From Spirometra erinaceieuropaei (Eukaryota > Platyhelminthes > Cestoda > Diphyllobothriidea > Diphyllobothriidae), in contig CACRXP010000001.1 of assembly GCA_902702965.1 (NCBI GenBank), forward strand, positions 4,432,060 to 4,496,059: a DNA stretch of 64,000 nucleotides, written 5' to 3'. Both the position numbers and the translations under genes were made by a program. Positions 23,376 through 36,398 of the stretch are shown here, piece by piece. A model generated the notes under the pieces. That model had not been told where the DNA came from. It ran no database searches and saw only the letters and a program-made list of their open reading frames with translations. Each line of letters opens with the position of its first letter. Position 1 is the stretch's first letter.

Positions 23376-25480
23376 GCAATGTCAACTGTGCTGCTGGAGT
23401 TCCTATTTCCGTGCCTGAGCAATTATTATTTACAATGACTATCGAGTGCGTCGGGCAAGAGCCGAAGGCTAAATACCTGGCCAGCCAATGGACCGCTTTT
23501 ATGTCTGATGGTCTTCACTTGATCTTACGAGCGGAACACAGTGTAAGTGATGTATTGTCTAAGCAAGACCACATACTGATGCCCCTCCGGAGTAGTGATC
23601 TTCCTTGAACAAAATATCGTGCTATTTGACTGTGGTGAAGGCACACCAAAAGGTTTGCGGTCGTATGCACTGATCGTCAGCCCGGCAAGAATACGCCAGC
23701 ATTTCCGGCCTTTATTCATTTCGAGAGTACCCTGACATAATCTCTCTTCATTCTTGGCGAGAATGATTGACAGACTGTCTGGTGACTTTCCAGGAACCAG
23801 AAAACCCAGCATTGAGGATAAAAGACATACCAGACTGAAGCATTGGCATTTAGTCTGTAATTTCATACCACGCTGGCAAATCCAAAGATACTTCTACAAG
23901 CATCGCTGTTTTGTTTGCTGTCATCTGCAACTACGTCCCAGACCTGAAACAACAAACCAGATGTTTGAGCTCGATCTGGGTAAGTACTCGAATCCGCCTC
24001 TCAGTTACTAAATTACTGGTCAGCATCCTGTTGACCGCGATAGAGATTATACAAGGCCATCGGAGAATGACACTCACTGGCACTCCTTATCGCACGGCGG
24101 AAATTCGAGCACCTGATGTTTCTCCCTAGAGTGTTCGTGGGCTTTCGAAATCCGCGGAGTATAACTGCCAAAGACAATAAAAGGCAGGTGTTTTCATTTG
24201 TGGCTTTCGCGCCGTGAACAACCAGCCACGTCCCAACTACATGTTCGTATGACCCACGGTATTTTGGACTTCATGCACTATCACAGAGTGGACCGGAAGG
24301 ATTATCATCTCTAAAACCCATTTATTGGAATTTTTCCTCGAAATGTGGTGTCACTTAACTTTAGTCTGCTACCCCTGCAAATAGGCAATACAAAAATTTC
24401 ATGAGTGACAAAAAATCCATGAATTCCAATCCACCAGTTGTACCCGCAAGATTGAAAATTTGATGTGCAAGAGAAGTTGCCTTTGCGTCACTCGATGTAA
24501 AAAAATGAGTCAGGAATACATTGCTGACCTTGCCAACACAGCTGAGGTGTTACAGATCCCGTGATATTTATGAGCCACATAAATCTACAATTGCCTTTTC
24601 GGGGGCGGGAGGGAGACAGATTTACAACCTGACGAGATCATCTGACCAACATGGAGCAAAGTTGTTGATCTGAAACGCTCGTTTCAGATGGTTGTGCAGA
24701 CGGCAGATTAACCACCTAATATTCACGCTTTTGTTGTTGGTGCAGCGCAATGAATGCTCCACGCGTGTAATCTCCTCCTCAAGAAATTTTGCTTTCTTGA
24801 AACAACCGCTTCTGTTTTTTCGTAAGTCAGTGACGTGAAACCTGTCTGCAAAATTTTAAGGACTTTTTGCTGCGACGCGCACATGTAGCCCAATCGATTT
24901 GAAGAGGAAGTGAGCCAGCAAGGCCATTTATACAGAATAGGTCTCGTCGTAAACTAAAAATACTGTCTTGAAAATGCAAACACAAATAATCGACCAGACA
25001 AAAATGTTAACTTTAGGCTTTAGTCGGGCACTTTCTAATCTTTGTTACTTATTTGACATACGACGACTCTAACTCTTTAGAATCTGCATACCATTTGACT
25101 TTTAACAGTATTGGGAAGCAAGTAACCCAACCAGGCCTTTTGCATACCTGAATTAATAAAAAGTCCGTTGTCGACCCTGCAACAGGACAATTAAAAAGAA
25201 AAAACCATCTTCTGTTTCATATTTTTAGTATGTAATAATGGAAATCGCTTTCATCATTAGATTGTGCGAACTATTTCAGGTCATTTATTACGAAACCCTC
25301 CGCTGTCACTCAGTCATACCCTTGAAGTGGAAGTTTACAATTTTGGGAATTCCATAATCCGCGAACCTTACTATATGCTTCCCTAAATTTTATGTTCCAT
25401 CCCAGGGAATGGGAAGGGAGCGTGAGGTCGACGACTCAGCGCACTTTCTCCTCACTATAAACAATCTGACGCGCTTGAAG
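23376..25480. other. No recognised gene
   Basis: Several frames of 65-113 codons, none with a family signature or convincing splice sites. No repeats recognised. Confidence 0.35.
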
Positions 25481-25977
25481 CTATCACGGTGCGCTAAAAG
25501 CCGTGGTTTGGAAGGTTGCCAACTGACGGGATAACTTGGACCTCCTCCTCGACTGATGGGGGTCTAAGAGTCAGGCTGTAATGGCTCCTTCTTAATGTGG
25601 CCTTTACGGCACTCCCACCACAGTGTGGGATTCGAGCCAGGCGTCGGCGGCACGCCTAGGTGCGGCTTCGGCCGTGCCAGCCTCCAATCTCGGTTGTGTT
25701 GGTTGAAATCCTGGTTATTTGTTGTGTGGACCAGGGGGTGCGGTGGAACGCCAAGGTAAGGATCCGTCCGAGCCATCCACCTGCGGCCTCCGTCGTCTCC
25801 GGTCTTCTTGACTCTGTCTTGACACCGGGCCCAGGCGGGGGAGGAGGAGAAAGTGTAGGTAGATTCAGCGCAAGTCTACCGGCACTATAAACCCCTGCGC
25901 AAGTCACTGTCCCTACTCCCACCGCTGCTGCTGTGGGACGTACGGTGGACATCATCGAAATCGATGGTCGAACTGTC
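25481..25977 (-). mobile_element. R element, about 497 bp, fullest copy
   Basis: The 5' end lies at 25977 (minus strand gacagttcgaccatcg). The copy runs through all R blocks and then a 3' extension with gccacattaagaaggagcc and ggcaaccttccaaaccacgg, ending near 25481 (gcgcaccgtgatag). The same 3' block ends the copy at 51520-52004. Frames of up to 147 codons across it recur wherever R recurs and should not be called genes. It is the best template for a consensus. Confidence 0.75.
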
Positions 25978-28659
25978 ATGTTCCATCCCGGATTTCGCAC
26001 TACAGATCTTAGAACAAGGACAACCTCACAAAATCCCCCTAATTTGGAGTCTCCCCATAAAACCAACGCCGATAGAAAAAAGCCGAAGGCTTTTGCCAAC
26101 GGTTACGAGGCAGAGTAATGTGTACAACGACTAAAGCATGATACTTAGTACATCGGCCCACTACGTGTGTTATCATAATTTTCGCAGGCTGCCCAAACCA
26201 TAGGTAATTGGACCATCTTAAATAAAGTAAATAAGCGATAAACTCAAGGGGTTACGGTAAAGATGCAACAAATAGGGTAGTCATCAGTTTAAGGTATACA
26301 AAACTAGTCTGCAAGGCAGACGCCCCCATTCGACTGGTGTCAGGTGAGGATCCTACGAAGGAATGCTGTTTCGAGACTATCCTGATCTATTTACACGCCT
26401 ACTATGAAGGGTGCCGGCTACTAGGTTGACCGCGCCTTCAAACAACTGCGAATCAATTAGTGCGCATAGTCTACTTAGGCAGCATTATATTGAGGTTGAA
26501 TGACTGGTTTTCATTTGAGGGGGCCTTCAATGGAAATGCATCATTTAAAACTTAGGTAGTTGGACAAACATGCTTTGAGACATGTTCAGAGGATAATCTT
26601 CATGACAAGGATTTGTAATACCACGCGGATGGTTAGCTCAGGTTTACACATATATCCTTAGGATGTCTATACAATACTCGGCAGACGCTCTGGTCTTACA
26701 TGGGATAAAGTGCGCATGCTGAATGACTTCCCAAAATTGATATATTTGACAATCTCATTTTGCAACACGCATTCTGATGATTAATTCTGCATTCGCAAAC
26801 GAATAGGGTTGACACACAAAACCACACCACTAACACCACAGAATGCGAAACACTATCGTGCTGCCAAATAAGGGACTAGGATGGAAAGAATGTAGAAACT
26901 AACATTTCCTTCCAAGTTTCCAGTTCTTTTCAGAGTATGAAATCTTTTGAGTGTATCCACTTGCGTGCAGCGGATTCTTACGCATGTCACGTATGCACAC
27001 ACGCTTCTCAGTGAGCTTTATTTTCCCATATGAACTGTCTTGTCCCGTACCACTGGGTACTATGTAACAGAAGCCGAAGCATATTCTAGAAAGCTTAGTG
27101 ACGGTAAAGCAATTTTTGTCAGTTTTTAGTGCATCGTTTTAGGCATGCAACAACCTATGGCAGCTATTACCTGGGAACTTCACGTAATCTTCTGGGAAAT
27201 GTTTAATCATACCTATTTACCCTTACACAAGGCTTCACAGTTTTTGTTTACACATAAACTTACCGAGACATGCGAGTAGGTAGTTGAAACGCCTTTCCTC
27301 GGCTTTCACTTGTCAATAAAGGTTTTTTAGAATCAACTGTTTGGCGGAAAATTCATCCTACTGAACGTCTAAAGATTCTCCACTACAGGAGTTCCTCACC
27401 GCCTCATGAAGAACACTTAATCCAAAGCCTTCCTTTAATTTAGTGAGGGATCGCTGTGAATTATGATAGGAACTTTACGATAGCTATTCAGTCACCACTA
27501 CTGCTAGTTGTCGGTGGTTAAACTAAGGCAAACAAGTTGTCAATAGGGGGGAAGGTTCGTGGCGGTTTCGCAATAAGGTTCAGTTCGTAATTCTCATAAA
27601 TCGCGGCTACTTTATAAAGCTCCCTGAAAATAGATGCAAGCTCAGTCACGTTTTTCAGCTGTGAGTCCAATGTAAAACCAAACAACTTTAAGCGACCGAA
27701 GTTTGTGGGAAAGAGAGGAATAGCGATTACCTTGAAATTTCACCTAGTTATTGCATCAGAAAGGTAAACGTTACATGTTTTTTAGTATTCATTCCTCGTT
27801 TAAGGAGGCCGCTATGTTGAAATTGTAAGTACCTGCAACATTATGCGGCAACTACCAAGATTTCCGATATTTATTCTTTATATTCTGAAAGAGGTAAAGT
27901 TTTTATATATTCTGGTTGCTTGAGATCACCCGCGCTCCTTTAACAAGGCATAACTCAAGGGCTCCGTTCATCAAGATGCAAATTTACGAGTGATGGGAAC
28001 GAATACGGTCAAAAAAGAGCCTATGGCGTAACCGACAAAGCGCTGTGCTGATCAATAAAACGTTTATGCTCGGGTCAAGTTTCGTCAATGTTCCATTGGA
28101 AATAACTGTAAAATTATGTCATTATCATTTAAAAAACCCATCGGCTTCCATGAACTTACTGGAATTAGCAAACACGTTTGTCATCTGCTTTAAACCTGAT
28201 ATCAAGGGCAATACAGACAAACTACACGCAGGCCCCGGCGGGGCTAATACAGTTGAGCACGTACAGATAAGAATATTCAACCAAAATTTCATCAATTGTG
28301 CTAGAAGGGCATAAGTACATCTGCGCTTGGGACACTGTGTTTACAGCCGTTTAACAAGATCATGGCTCCGCATTGCCGATCAAAAATGGTTGTGAAACTG
28401 GATATATGCATTCCACAAGCGAAGACCGAAACACTGCTGCCTGTTTTTGTGGCTGGATGTAGGATTTCCACTACTGCAGTTTATACAAAATCGTCTTCGT
28501 GCGTGAGGGAACAGTAACCCTGATCAAGTTTACCAGTTTTCTAGTTTTTTCTTGGTATCACTTCAGTGAGTCCTTTTACTTGCTACGCCATTAGGACACG
28601 GTTTGGTCTCCCTAAATGGCAAAAGAACTTGATACTGTTTCCTTCCTTCAGAAGGAGGT
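25978..28659. other. No recognised gene
   Basis: Short frames only. A gtttaaggaggccgctatg stretch at about 27799 faintly recalls the FB centre but has no arms. Confidence 0.35.
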
Positions 28660-28760
28660 GGAATCACTGGACAAGAAGCTCAATGGCCTGACGTTCCGGA
28701 TTCTCACTCGAACCCATCATCAGAGGCAGTCGAAAATAAGGTCGGAGAACCATTCTCGAG
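28660..28760 (-). repeat. PLE-type 3' hairpin motif, GCCT/AGGC version
   Basis: On the minus strand a CTGATGA core is followed by one unpaired base, a hairpin whose stem GGGTTC pairs with GAATCC (one mismatch), then GGAAC and GTC (28688-28722). The four bases before the core (GCCT) pair with the four after GTC (AGGC). The same fold is at 55158-55199 with different helix bases. A diverged copy lies at 53289-53323. The rest of the retroelement is not visible here. Confidence 0.5.
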
Positions 28761-29795
28761 CAGTTCACGCGGTCATCACCTCTTAGGAGAATTTCGAACT
28801 TGAAGGTTGGACAGGGTCCGGTCGAATAGGCCGCAAGCGGAGAGCTAGCGTCATTCCGCTCCACTGCACGCTGCGTCCGGAGTGTGTCCCCTGTTTCTTC
28901 CACAATAGTGGGTTTTCCTGACTAAACTTTTGAAATGTACAGTTAGCTGGCTATTCAGACTTCCATCTTCTCGTCATAATGCGTTTCAGGACATTTTCAA
29001 AAAGGAGCGTAAACTACGTTAGACAGGGTAATCGTTTTCTTTAATGTTCCATTTTGAAGGAATGCCAGTTAGGCGCATTTATAGTGTTTTAAAGATCACT
29101 GGAACATCAAGTAGTACTAAACAGTGAAAAAATTTATGTAAATTCCCACAAAATAAAAATACCTACGATGGCGTATGTTTCGAAAGATTTGTCCTCTAGG
29201 TCAAGCCATGGAGGTCGGATATACCAAAATGCACTTAACGTGACTATTCAGTTGGCATGTCACTCACAAAACAAGACGTTCACAGTCATCCGAATCGGGT
29301 CGTTGTGTGCCGTTGACCTGTGGATTACCGGTAGCCTGCTAACTAGGATGTTTCCTGAATTAAGGTCACTGCAGTCCGGCATTCCGGACAAAGTGAATAC
29401 ACTGGCGTTCTGCCCGTAAAAGTTTTGGCCTTTAGACATTTGGCAAAACTGTTCCTGCACTCACATGGAATTCTAAGGTCTGAACAGTCAATCACCTGTT
29501 CATGACGTATAATGCATAAAATTTCCGTTCTGTTTTTCAGCATTCGCTGGTTGCTTTAACAAACTCCTTTTATATTCGAATGTTCAAACGGCGATGTAAC
29601 AGGGCACCGCGAACATTGGGACTTTTTACAAGGAGTGCTCTTGCAAGCTCAAAGACCTAGGATCCTTAAAGCATGAAATAGTGGACTTAGGGTTTTGGAA
29701 GTTTTCAATGGTCGTACACCTCTGTTTATTAGTAATATTTGATCAGTGTTGATCTGAGATGACATATAAATAACTGGAATCGACGTATCAGATTG
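28761..29795. other. No recognised gene
   Basis: Short frames on both strands. No repeat recognised. Confidence 0.35.
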
Positions 29796-30533
29796 TACAG
29801 TAGATGTGCTAACTCATACAAAGTTAACCAAAATTCTGAAATGCGTTTGCGACTCGAAAAGATTACTTAGGTACGGTTCTAATACTAATCACCTTGTTGT
29901 ATAATCATATAATGGCTTAGTCAATTCAGTATGTCGGAATTATATGAATTTTTCGGCCGCCTGCGAACGAATGATCACTTAAGTGGCACGGACTTTTTCT
30001 CATCGATTTTCGCTATCCTTATAAATGCAAACATGTTTGATAGAAAACCTGCCTAAAATATTCCTTTTTACTTACGCGATAGAAAATTGCGTCGTCCCTA
30101 TATTTTAAACTTGAAGTAAGGGTATAATGCATTTTAAAGAAAGTTTTATAATTCCCGAATAATTTTTCACACAATTTGCCATTATGCTTGCATTCAGGAT
30201 TTGCAAACTATAAACTGTATGTCTTTGGGATTTATTCCGTGCCTTTCCCGTTTATATTAATCTTCTTTTACAGTAAAATGCACGCTAACATGAATTTTGG
30301 ATCTGCAAATTTCAGTAGCGTAGGATATTATCTGGATAACCAGAAAGGTCAAATGTCACCCAAATCTGGCCTGTTCGCTTCCAATAAAACTGATTTTAGG
30401 TGAATCTCCCTTCAGCAAATGGCTTTCTCTGCCTCAAATCACTTCAGTAAACACAAATAACAGCACCAATTTCATGAAAAACTTCTCACTAAAATTTCGA
30501 CCACAACATTTTATGGGCTAGACCACCTACTGA
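29796..30533 (+). mobile_element. Foldback element FB-E with divergent right half
   Basis: The left arm starts gtacagtagatgtgctaact and aligns with other FB left arms through the centre (ttgcattcaggatttgcaa at 30188). From about 30225 the right half is a different sequence, yet it still closes with an FB-type terminus (attttatgggctagaccacc, tactg). That right half recurs inverted at 46346-46655. It is a hybrid or a subfamily with its own right side. Confidence 0.6.
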
Positions 30534-30715
30534 ACATTGTTTGGCAGAAAAGAGGCAAAAGCACGTGCCCCTACTTGGCATAAATTACCTTAGAACAAAC
30601 CTAAAAATGTTAGCGTCTGTGCATATCATAAATTTGGTAATTTCAGGCGGACATACACACGCATAACTCATGTATAACCGACATGCAGTAGCTACGCTAA
30701 CTCATGCGATGTTGG
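30225..30715 (+). repeat. Block duplicated in inverted orientation at 46145-46655
   Basis: Shared blocks occur in the same order on opposite strands: cccttcagcaaatggctttct, agcacgtgc, taaattacctta against gaattacctta, atttggtaatttc, and cataactcatgtataac. The block contains the FB-E right half, a spacer of about 150 bp and the start of the next FB arm. Confidence 0.7.
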
Positions 30716-30875
30716 CCAAAATTATGAAATGCCTTTTCGACTCGAAAAGATTACTTATGTAGGGTTGTAACAGCAGTTAACATGTGGCATAATTCTATAA
30801 AAATTCAGTTACTTCATAATGCTGGCTTCTGAATGAACGTCTTTTTGGGCGCCTGCAAAAACCGCCTATGTAGGC
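30683..30875 (+). repeat. Truncated FB left arm (FB-H)
   Basis: It begins tgcagtagctacgctaactc and continues with cgactcgaaaagattactta and gtagggttgtaac, then breaks off after cgcctgcaaaaacc. No right arm is present. Confidence 0.6.
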
Positions 30876-31089
30876 TGCCTCCAGGTAGCGCAGTAACCGA
30901 GTTGTTCGTGCTCGAACTAATACTCGAAAAGATGTTTTGGGGTCAACCGAATGACCGCTATCAAGGAGGTATTTTGAAATAGAAGACGATGGAATCTTAT
31001 TCTCCTGCTTTAGAAGCCATTTAGGCAGGTGTTCAACTGACCTGGCTGCCAGTTGCCTTTGCGTTAGCCCAATGTACTTGCATCTACCG

Positions 31090-31480
31090 TGTACTCCACA
31101 GCAAGGTGAGAGCAGAAACGTTGACTTGCGCGTGGTTCAGTTTTTCACTGATGGTAGACTTGCGCAGCATCTACCGCACTTTCCCTTCCCACTCCCCACC
31201 TGGAATCGATGGCAAGATAAAGTCAAAAAGACCGGAGGCAGGGGAGGATGTGGGCGCCTGACACGGCCAGACCCGCAGTTAGGCGTTCCACCACATCCCC
31301 TGGTCCACAATATACACTAGACCAGGATTTTTCACCAACAACACCCCAACAGGGTTCAGAAGGACGCGGATGATGACTAAGCAGCCATGCCCACCACCTG
31401 CATACCCAGCGGGAGCGCAAGCGCATCCATCGTCAGGGAATCAGTTGCAGGTGAACTGCCAGCGCATACTAGGCTGATAC
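31090..31480 (+). mobile_element. R element with alternative 3' end
   Basis: R core blocks are present (gtagacttgcgcagcatc, aagtcaaaaagaccggagg, aggcgttccaccacatcccc). They are followed by a different 3' block (cagcgggagcgcaagcgcat, then gaactgccagcgcatacta) that is shared with the copy at 37500-37900. The 5' end is diffuse. Confidence 0.6.
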
Positions 31481-33520
31481 TGGCGTATCACACGTTTAGA
31501 GACCTATTGACAAATCAGTGTATCCTGCATTGCGATGTCGATCATCTGAGAGCGGACTGCCTTTGCTATATTCTGATGCTTTTGATTAAAGTAAAAGCGC
31601 AGGAGTTGGTATTAAATCAAGGGTTCATTGATACTGCTTCAATCATGATCGCCTCAATCATCGGCTTACATAAATCCAAAAGCACATAAAAAATGGGACG
31701 CAGGATTTCTTATTTGCTCGGAAATCAGAAGCTTTGGGACGCCGCAAAACATATAAATATTTTTCACAGGCTCCAGTGCATCCAAGGACAGACTGGAATC
31801 TGCTGTCAGTAAACCTGTCATCTGCCTCAAAATTTAATCAAACAAAAGTGTGGCAGAATCGAAATTTTAAAACGAATTTTATGGAAGATTAAGTGTAACG
31901 CACTGTCCGTATTCCTTTTGGACCTTCCTAAGGTACCACATATTGTCTTTCATAAATTTCCTAAAAATGATATTTAAACATAGGCTTTCCCAACGGCTGG
32001 TCACGTAGGAGGGAATGGGCTGGCCCCAGCGGACAGAAAAGCAGGAGAACATGTACATTTTCTTTAAGGCATAGCCAGTTTGACCGTCTCGCCAGTAAGG
32101 ATTAAGCATGGCCTGCAAGTCAAAGCCAAAACCAGCCCAATAAGTGTTTTCAAAGTTCAGAATTACCTATGTGACTGTTGGCCTTGTCCAAACGATCGTT
32201 GGGATATTCCACTTAACTGTCATTTACGTTTGATATCAGAATTGAAAGTCGGGGGGGCATGTAAAATTTGAAATATATATCTGATCTACATGGTTAAGGT
32301 GTATGTTTTAAAACTGTTAGCTGTTACAAGTTTCGTCGTGCCATCAAAGCCTCATTTAAGAATTTCCATGCTCAAAACCACAAAATTAAGTTTACCCGGG
32401 TCTGCATCACTGACCTATTCCAATTGTTTTCAAAGAAACGTTTGTTTATTTTTATACAATAAGGCCTGTCTACCGATGCTCCGGTATCTTTCTGACCGAA
32501 TGCTGAAGCCAGCAAACGGGGACCTAAGATATGAATCCGGATTTTGTCGCTGACGGTGAGACTGCGCTGTGAACAAAATTTGCCGATAGGAAGTGCGCTA
32601 TTCGGACGTCGCCAAATTTTCATCGGATTACAGTGAATTTTTGCACTGGAAATGTATTCTGTGCTTTTGTGCGTGAGATCAGAACCTATGAAGCTTCTGC
32701 CGAGTAACCGAATTCCAATATAAATTATAGCTTGGCGCTGCTGTTTACAGTTGACATCTGACTGTTCTGCGCCTGTGCACGGTAAGCCGGTAAATACTCC
32801 GTAACTGTACGTTCCCGCAGTCTAATTTTAGTATGTGCATTCCACACCCATTCCCTGTCAACCAACCCCTCAGTTCGAAGAAAAGACGGCACCATTTTCC
32901 TCGCCGCAATTCGACAACAAAGACAAAACTGCGCTTCAAGTGACGGGAATACCGCCGTTAAATTCCATCTTCCAGTGTGTGTTGTTCATCATTTGCGTGC
33001 GTCAGTTTGAATAAGTGCTGGCCAATTAAATACTGTGCTGAGGATGAGAGTAAATAAAAGTCAACATAAGGACAAGCAAATTTCCTGGATCCTGTTTACA
33101 GAAATCTATCGTCAGGATATTTAAAAAATGCCAGATATAGTCAGGCTAAAAAATTCAATCGATTTTCCAAGAGTATAACAGTAGGACTTGTTCATATCCA
33201 TAGCGGTAAACATTCGAAATTTCCCCTAATGCGTCAGAATGGCACTAGAAGAGTCTGCGTAGGAATGCTGTAGTATCTTCGAATTGAAAGTCTACAGTTC
33301 TAACGCAAGGAGAGGGCGATTTTACAACCATTAGCATTTTTCACCCTTGCCTAGGCGGTTTCTCTGAAGGTGCTGTGTCTTGCTGTGGATGGCTTTGGTC
33401 GGCTCTCGTAGGCTTTAACCCAGAGAAGGTGTCTGTGTTGTGATGTTAGATCGCTCTTATGAGTCTGCAAATTTACTTCACCTAAAACTGCTCCAAGACA
33501 GGAAGGTAAATGCTAGCACT
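31481..33520. other. No recognised gene
   Basis: Several 63-87 codon frames with no signature; no repeats recognised. Confidence 0.35.
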
Positions 33521-34452
33521 TATAAAGTAAGTGGACTAACTCATGAAATGTCAACCGAAACTTCGCAAAGCAAAAAAATATTAATTAAGTAGGGTTGCAA
33601 AACTAATCGGCATGCAGCATAATTCTATTATAATTCAGTTGCCGCAGGATTCCGGCCGCATGAAAAAACTATACTCTGTAAAAAAAATGACTGCTTTGGT
33701 AGCGTGCATTTTCCCCATTGATTTTCTATGACCTAAGAAATTTAATTATACGTCAGGGAAAGCATCATATAAATATTCATTCTTTTGTTCATTCGGTTGA
33801 AATGCACATTTGGCTTTGAAAAACCTTCTCCAGTTTCCGAAAAATTTTGAACCGGACCTACCGTTGCACTTGCATTCAGGGTTTCAAATCTATAAGCCAT
33901 ATATTTTCCGCGTACGGAAAACCACAGATTTCTCTACGGCATTTAAGGAGGCCTTATGGGGTTCATAGAATTTACCAGTGAATTTGAGCCATATTGTTAA
34001 CTTTACAAGCCACATTGATAAATGCAGAGATATGGCATTTTGTGAATGGCCATTGCATGGTATTAAATATTTCACAAATGGAAACATTTTAAAACCAAAT
34101 TATACCCTCTCTTCAAGTATAAAGTCGGAATAAGACGTCATTTTCTACCGAATGAGCCAGGGAATGAATATTTTTATGCATGCTTTCCGCGAAATATATT
34201 TAAATTTTTAAGGGCGTAGAAAATCAATGGGAAAAGTGCATGCTACCAAGGTAGTCATTTTTTACAGAGTATGTTTTGCATACGACCGAAAAGGAGTTCG
34301 TTTGTAAGCCGAAATCCTGCGGTAACTGTATTATTATAGAATTATGCTGCATACTGATTAGTTTTAAAGTCCAACTTAATTGATATTTTTGAAGCGAAAA
34401 TGTATCTCGTAAGTTCGGTTGACATTTCATGAGTTAGCCCATCTACTGTACG
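33521..34452. mobile_element. Foldback element FB-A, about 930 bp
   Basis: The left arm runs from 33521 (gtaagtggactaactcatga) and the right arm ends at 34452 (tcatgagttagcccatctac, tgta). The two arms are inverted copies for roughly 390 bp each. Paired landmarks are tgaaatgtcaacc with ggttgacattt, ttcccattgattttc at 33712 with gaaaatcaatgggaa at 34219, and a centre near 33870-33960. No protein is encoded. The element is symmetrical, so no strand is assigned. Confidence 0.75.
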
Positions 34453-35380
34453 TGGTTCGTATAGATCAGTGGACGATTGAGGCAGAATATCCCAATCCGT
34501 GCATGTTCATCTAATAAGATACTATGAGAAATTGAATAACCCCTCCCCTACTGTTCCTTGAAGCGGTCTGTTCCAGAAAATGCGAATATATTAGACCTCC
34601 TGTCGACGACCACGTGCACTCGAGCGTTGAAACTGACGACATCTACCGCTTAGCCCATGAAGTTGATGCTGATTTGCACGTCAATTAGTCTATGGTGAAG
34701 CAGAGTTGTGCAACACCTGCCGCGCTTCCACCCTTCTCATCTGCAAATTTCCAGTGTCAATACACTGTCGAGATGGCTGGATTTGGTTTCGGACGCAGGA
34801 GTTGACAAAACAAAACAGCCCGTTTACGCCTGCGATAACTGACTGGCTCCCTGCAGAATGTACTGGGCTTTTATAGGGTACGGCTTGCATCTTCTAGGGT
34901 GCTGTGAGAGTCACATTAAGGAGGCTTCATGGCGCTTTGATTCTCAGTCCTCTAGTCTGTCTTTCCACCTACAAACGATGCTGACTACGAGCAGCGAGTC
35001 ATCACGTGAGTTGGTAACGCTCCGAGGTATGACTGTTAGAGCCTTATGACAGATGCAAGCGCAGCAGATTTATTATAGTGTGCTAAAGTGTCGTGAGGAT
35101 GGATTCCCTAATATCGATACCCCCTCTCCGTCCATTTCCCATGCACTAGTCCATCGTCTTTGTCTGTGAACCAGCTGGGGATTAAATTGCGAGCGGTCCT
35201 TGATAGAGGTAGACAGTTCATCTACGTGTACCACACATGACCTGACTAGAACATTTATCAGAATATATCAAAGAACAGGCTTCGTGATCGTGTGAGCTGT
35301 GTATAAGCTAACATGTGACGTTGTATCGTCCGTGCACGCAGCGGCGAGGTAGATCATATGACTGTTGTCGGGAAGGCAAA
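34453..35380. other. No recognised gene
   Basis: Spacer between two FB elements with short frames only. Confidence 0.35.
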
Positions 35381-36357
35381 TAGTAGATGTGCTATCTCAT
35401 GACATAATAGACGAAATTCCGCAATATGTTTTCGATTCGAAAAGATTATGTAAGTAGGGCTATAACAATAATTATTGGGCGACATAATCCGAAGATATTT
35501 GTATCGTGTCAGGATGCCGACTCTCGATTAAGCCTCCTTTAGGCCGCCGGAAATCTATACTGTGTAGAAAATAAGCCCTTTTGTATGGTGATTTTTCAAT
35601 TGATCTTCGATGCCCTTATAAATTCAAATAGATTATCAGGGACCTATGCAGAAAGTATTCCTTTTTCCGTATATTTGATTGAAAATCGCGTCTTCTCCAG
35701 ATTTTCTACTTGAGATGAGAGTGTATTTTGGTTTCAAAAATGTTCTTGGTTATGAAATTTTTAAACCATGGAGTGGCCTTTCATACATCATAACATAAGC
35801 ACTTTTTTTATGCTACTCCTAATGTATACAACCTGGCCCAGAGCCACTGCACAAATTCCTGACTCTCTATGACGTGTTCCTAAGAGCTTAGAGACATGCG
35901 TGATTTACCTTACCCGAAAAGCATATAGCATGCATTCTGGAAAGCCTAACTGCAAGTGTAACGGCAGGTGGACAAAATTGTTTGGAAATTGAAGAAGCTT
36001 TTAAAAACCAAAAGACGCTGTGTATTCAGAAAGCAAATTCGGAAAAAAGTTGTTGCTATTGAGCACAAAGAAGAATATTTATGCCCATGTTTTCTATGAA
36101 AGGTAGTCGAAGTTATAAGGGCATAGAAAATCGATGGGAAAAATTCATACTATGTATGAGCTCATTTTTTAAAGAACGTTGTTTTTCAGGTGGCCAAAAA
36201 GAGCTTAATCGAAAGATGGCATCCTACTGTAACTAAATTATCTTAGGGCTATGCTTTGTGATACTTAATATTACAGCCATACTTAAGTAATCTTTTGGAA
36301 TCGAAAACGTATTTCAGAATTTCGGTTAAAATTTCATGGGATAGCATATATACTATA
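35381..36357. mobile_element. Foldback element FB-F, about 980 bp
   Basis: The left end is tagtagatgtgctatctcat and the right end atttcatgggatagcatata with tacta. Arms pair through ttcgattcgaaaagattat with the right-arm taatcttttggaatcgaaaa, and through ttgatcttcgatgcccttat with ataagggcatagaaaatcga. The centre (about 35760-35990) is non-palindromic and longer than in FB-A and differs from it. Confidence 0.7.
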
Positions 36358-36398
36358 TGGTTGTTAGGGGGTTTGGCGCGTAGTGTGGCGGAGATTTG

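Noticed and set aside
25656..26099. 147-codon frame on the minus strand
   Set aside because: It lies mostly inside an R element, and the same peptide (KTESRRPET..AAGGWLGRI) recurs at 15718-16035 and in other R copies; it is repeat-derived, not a host gene.
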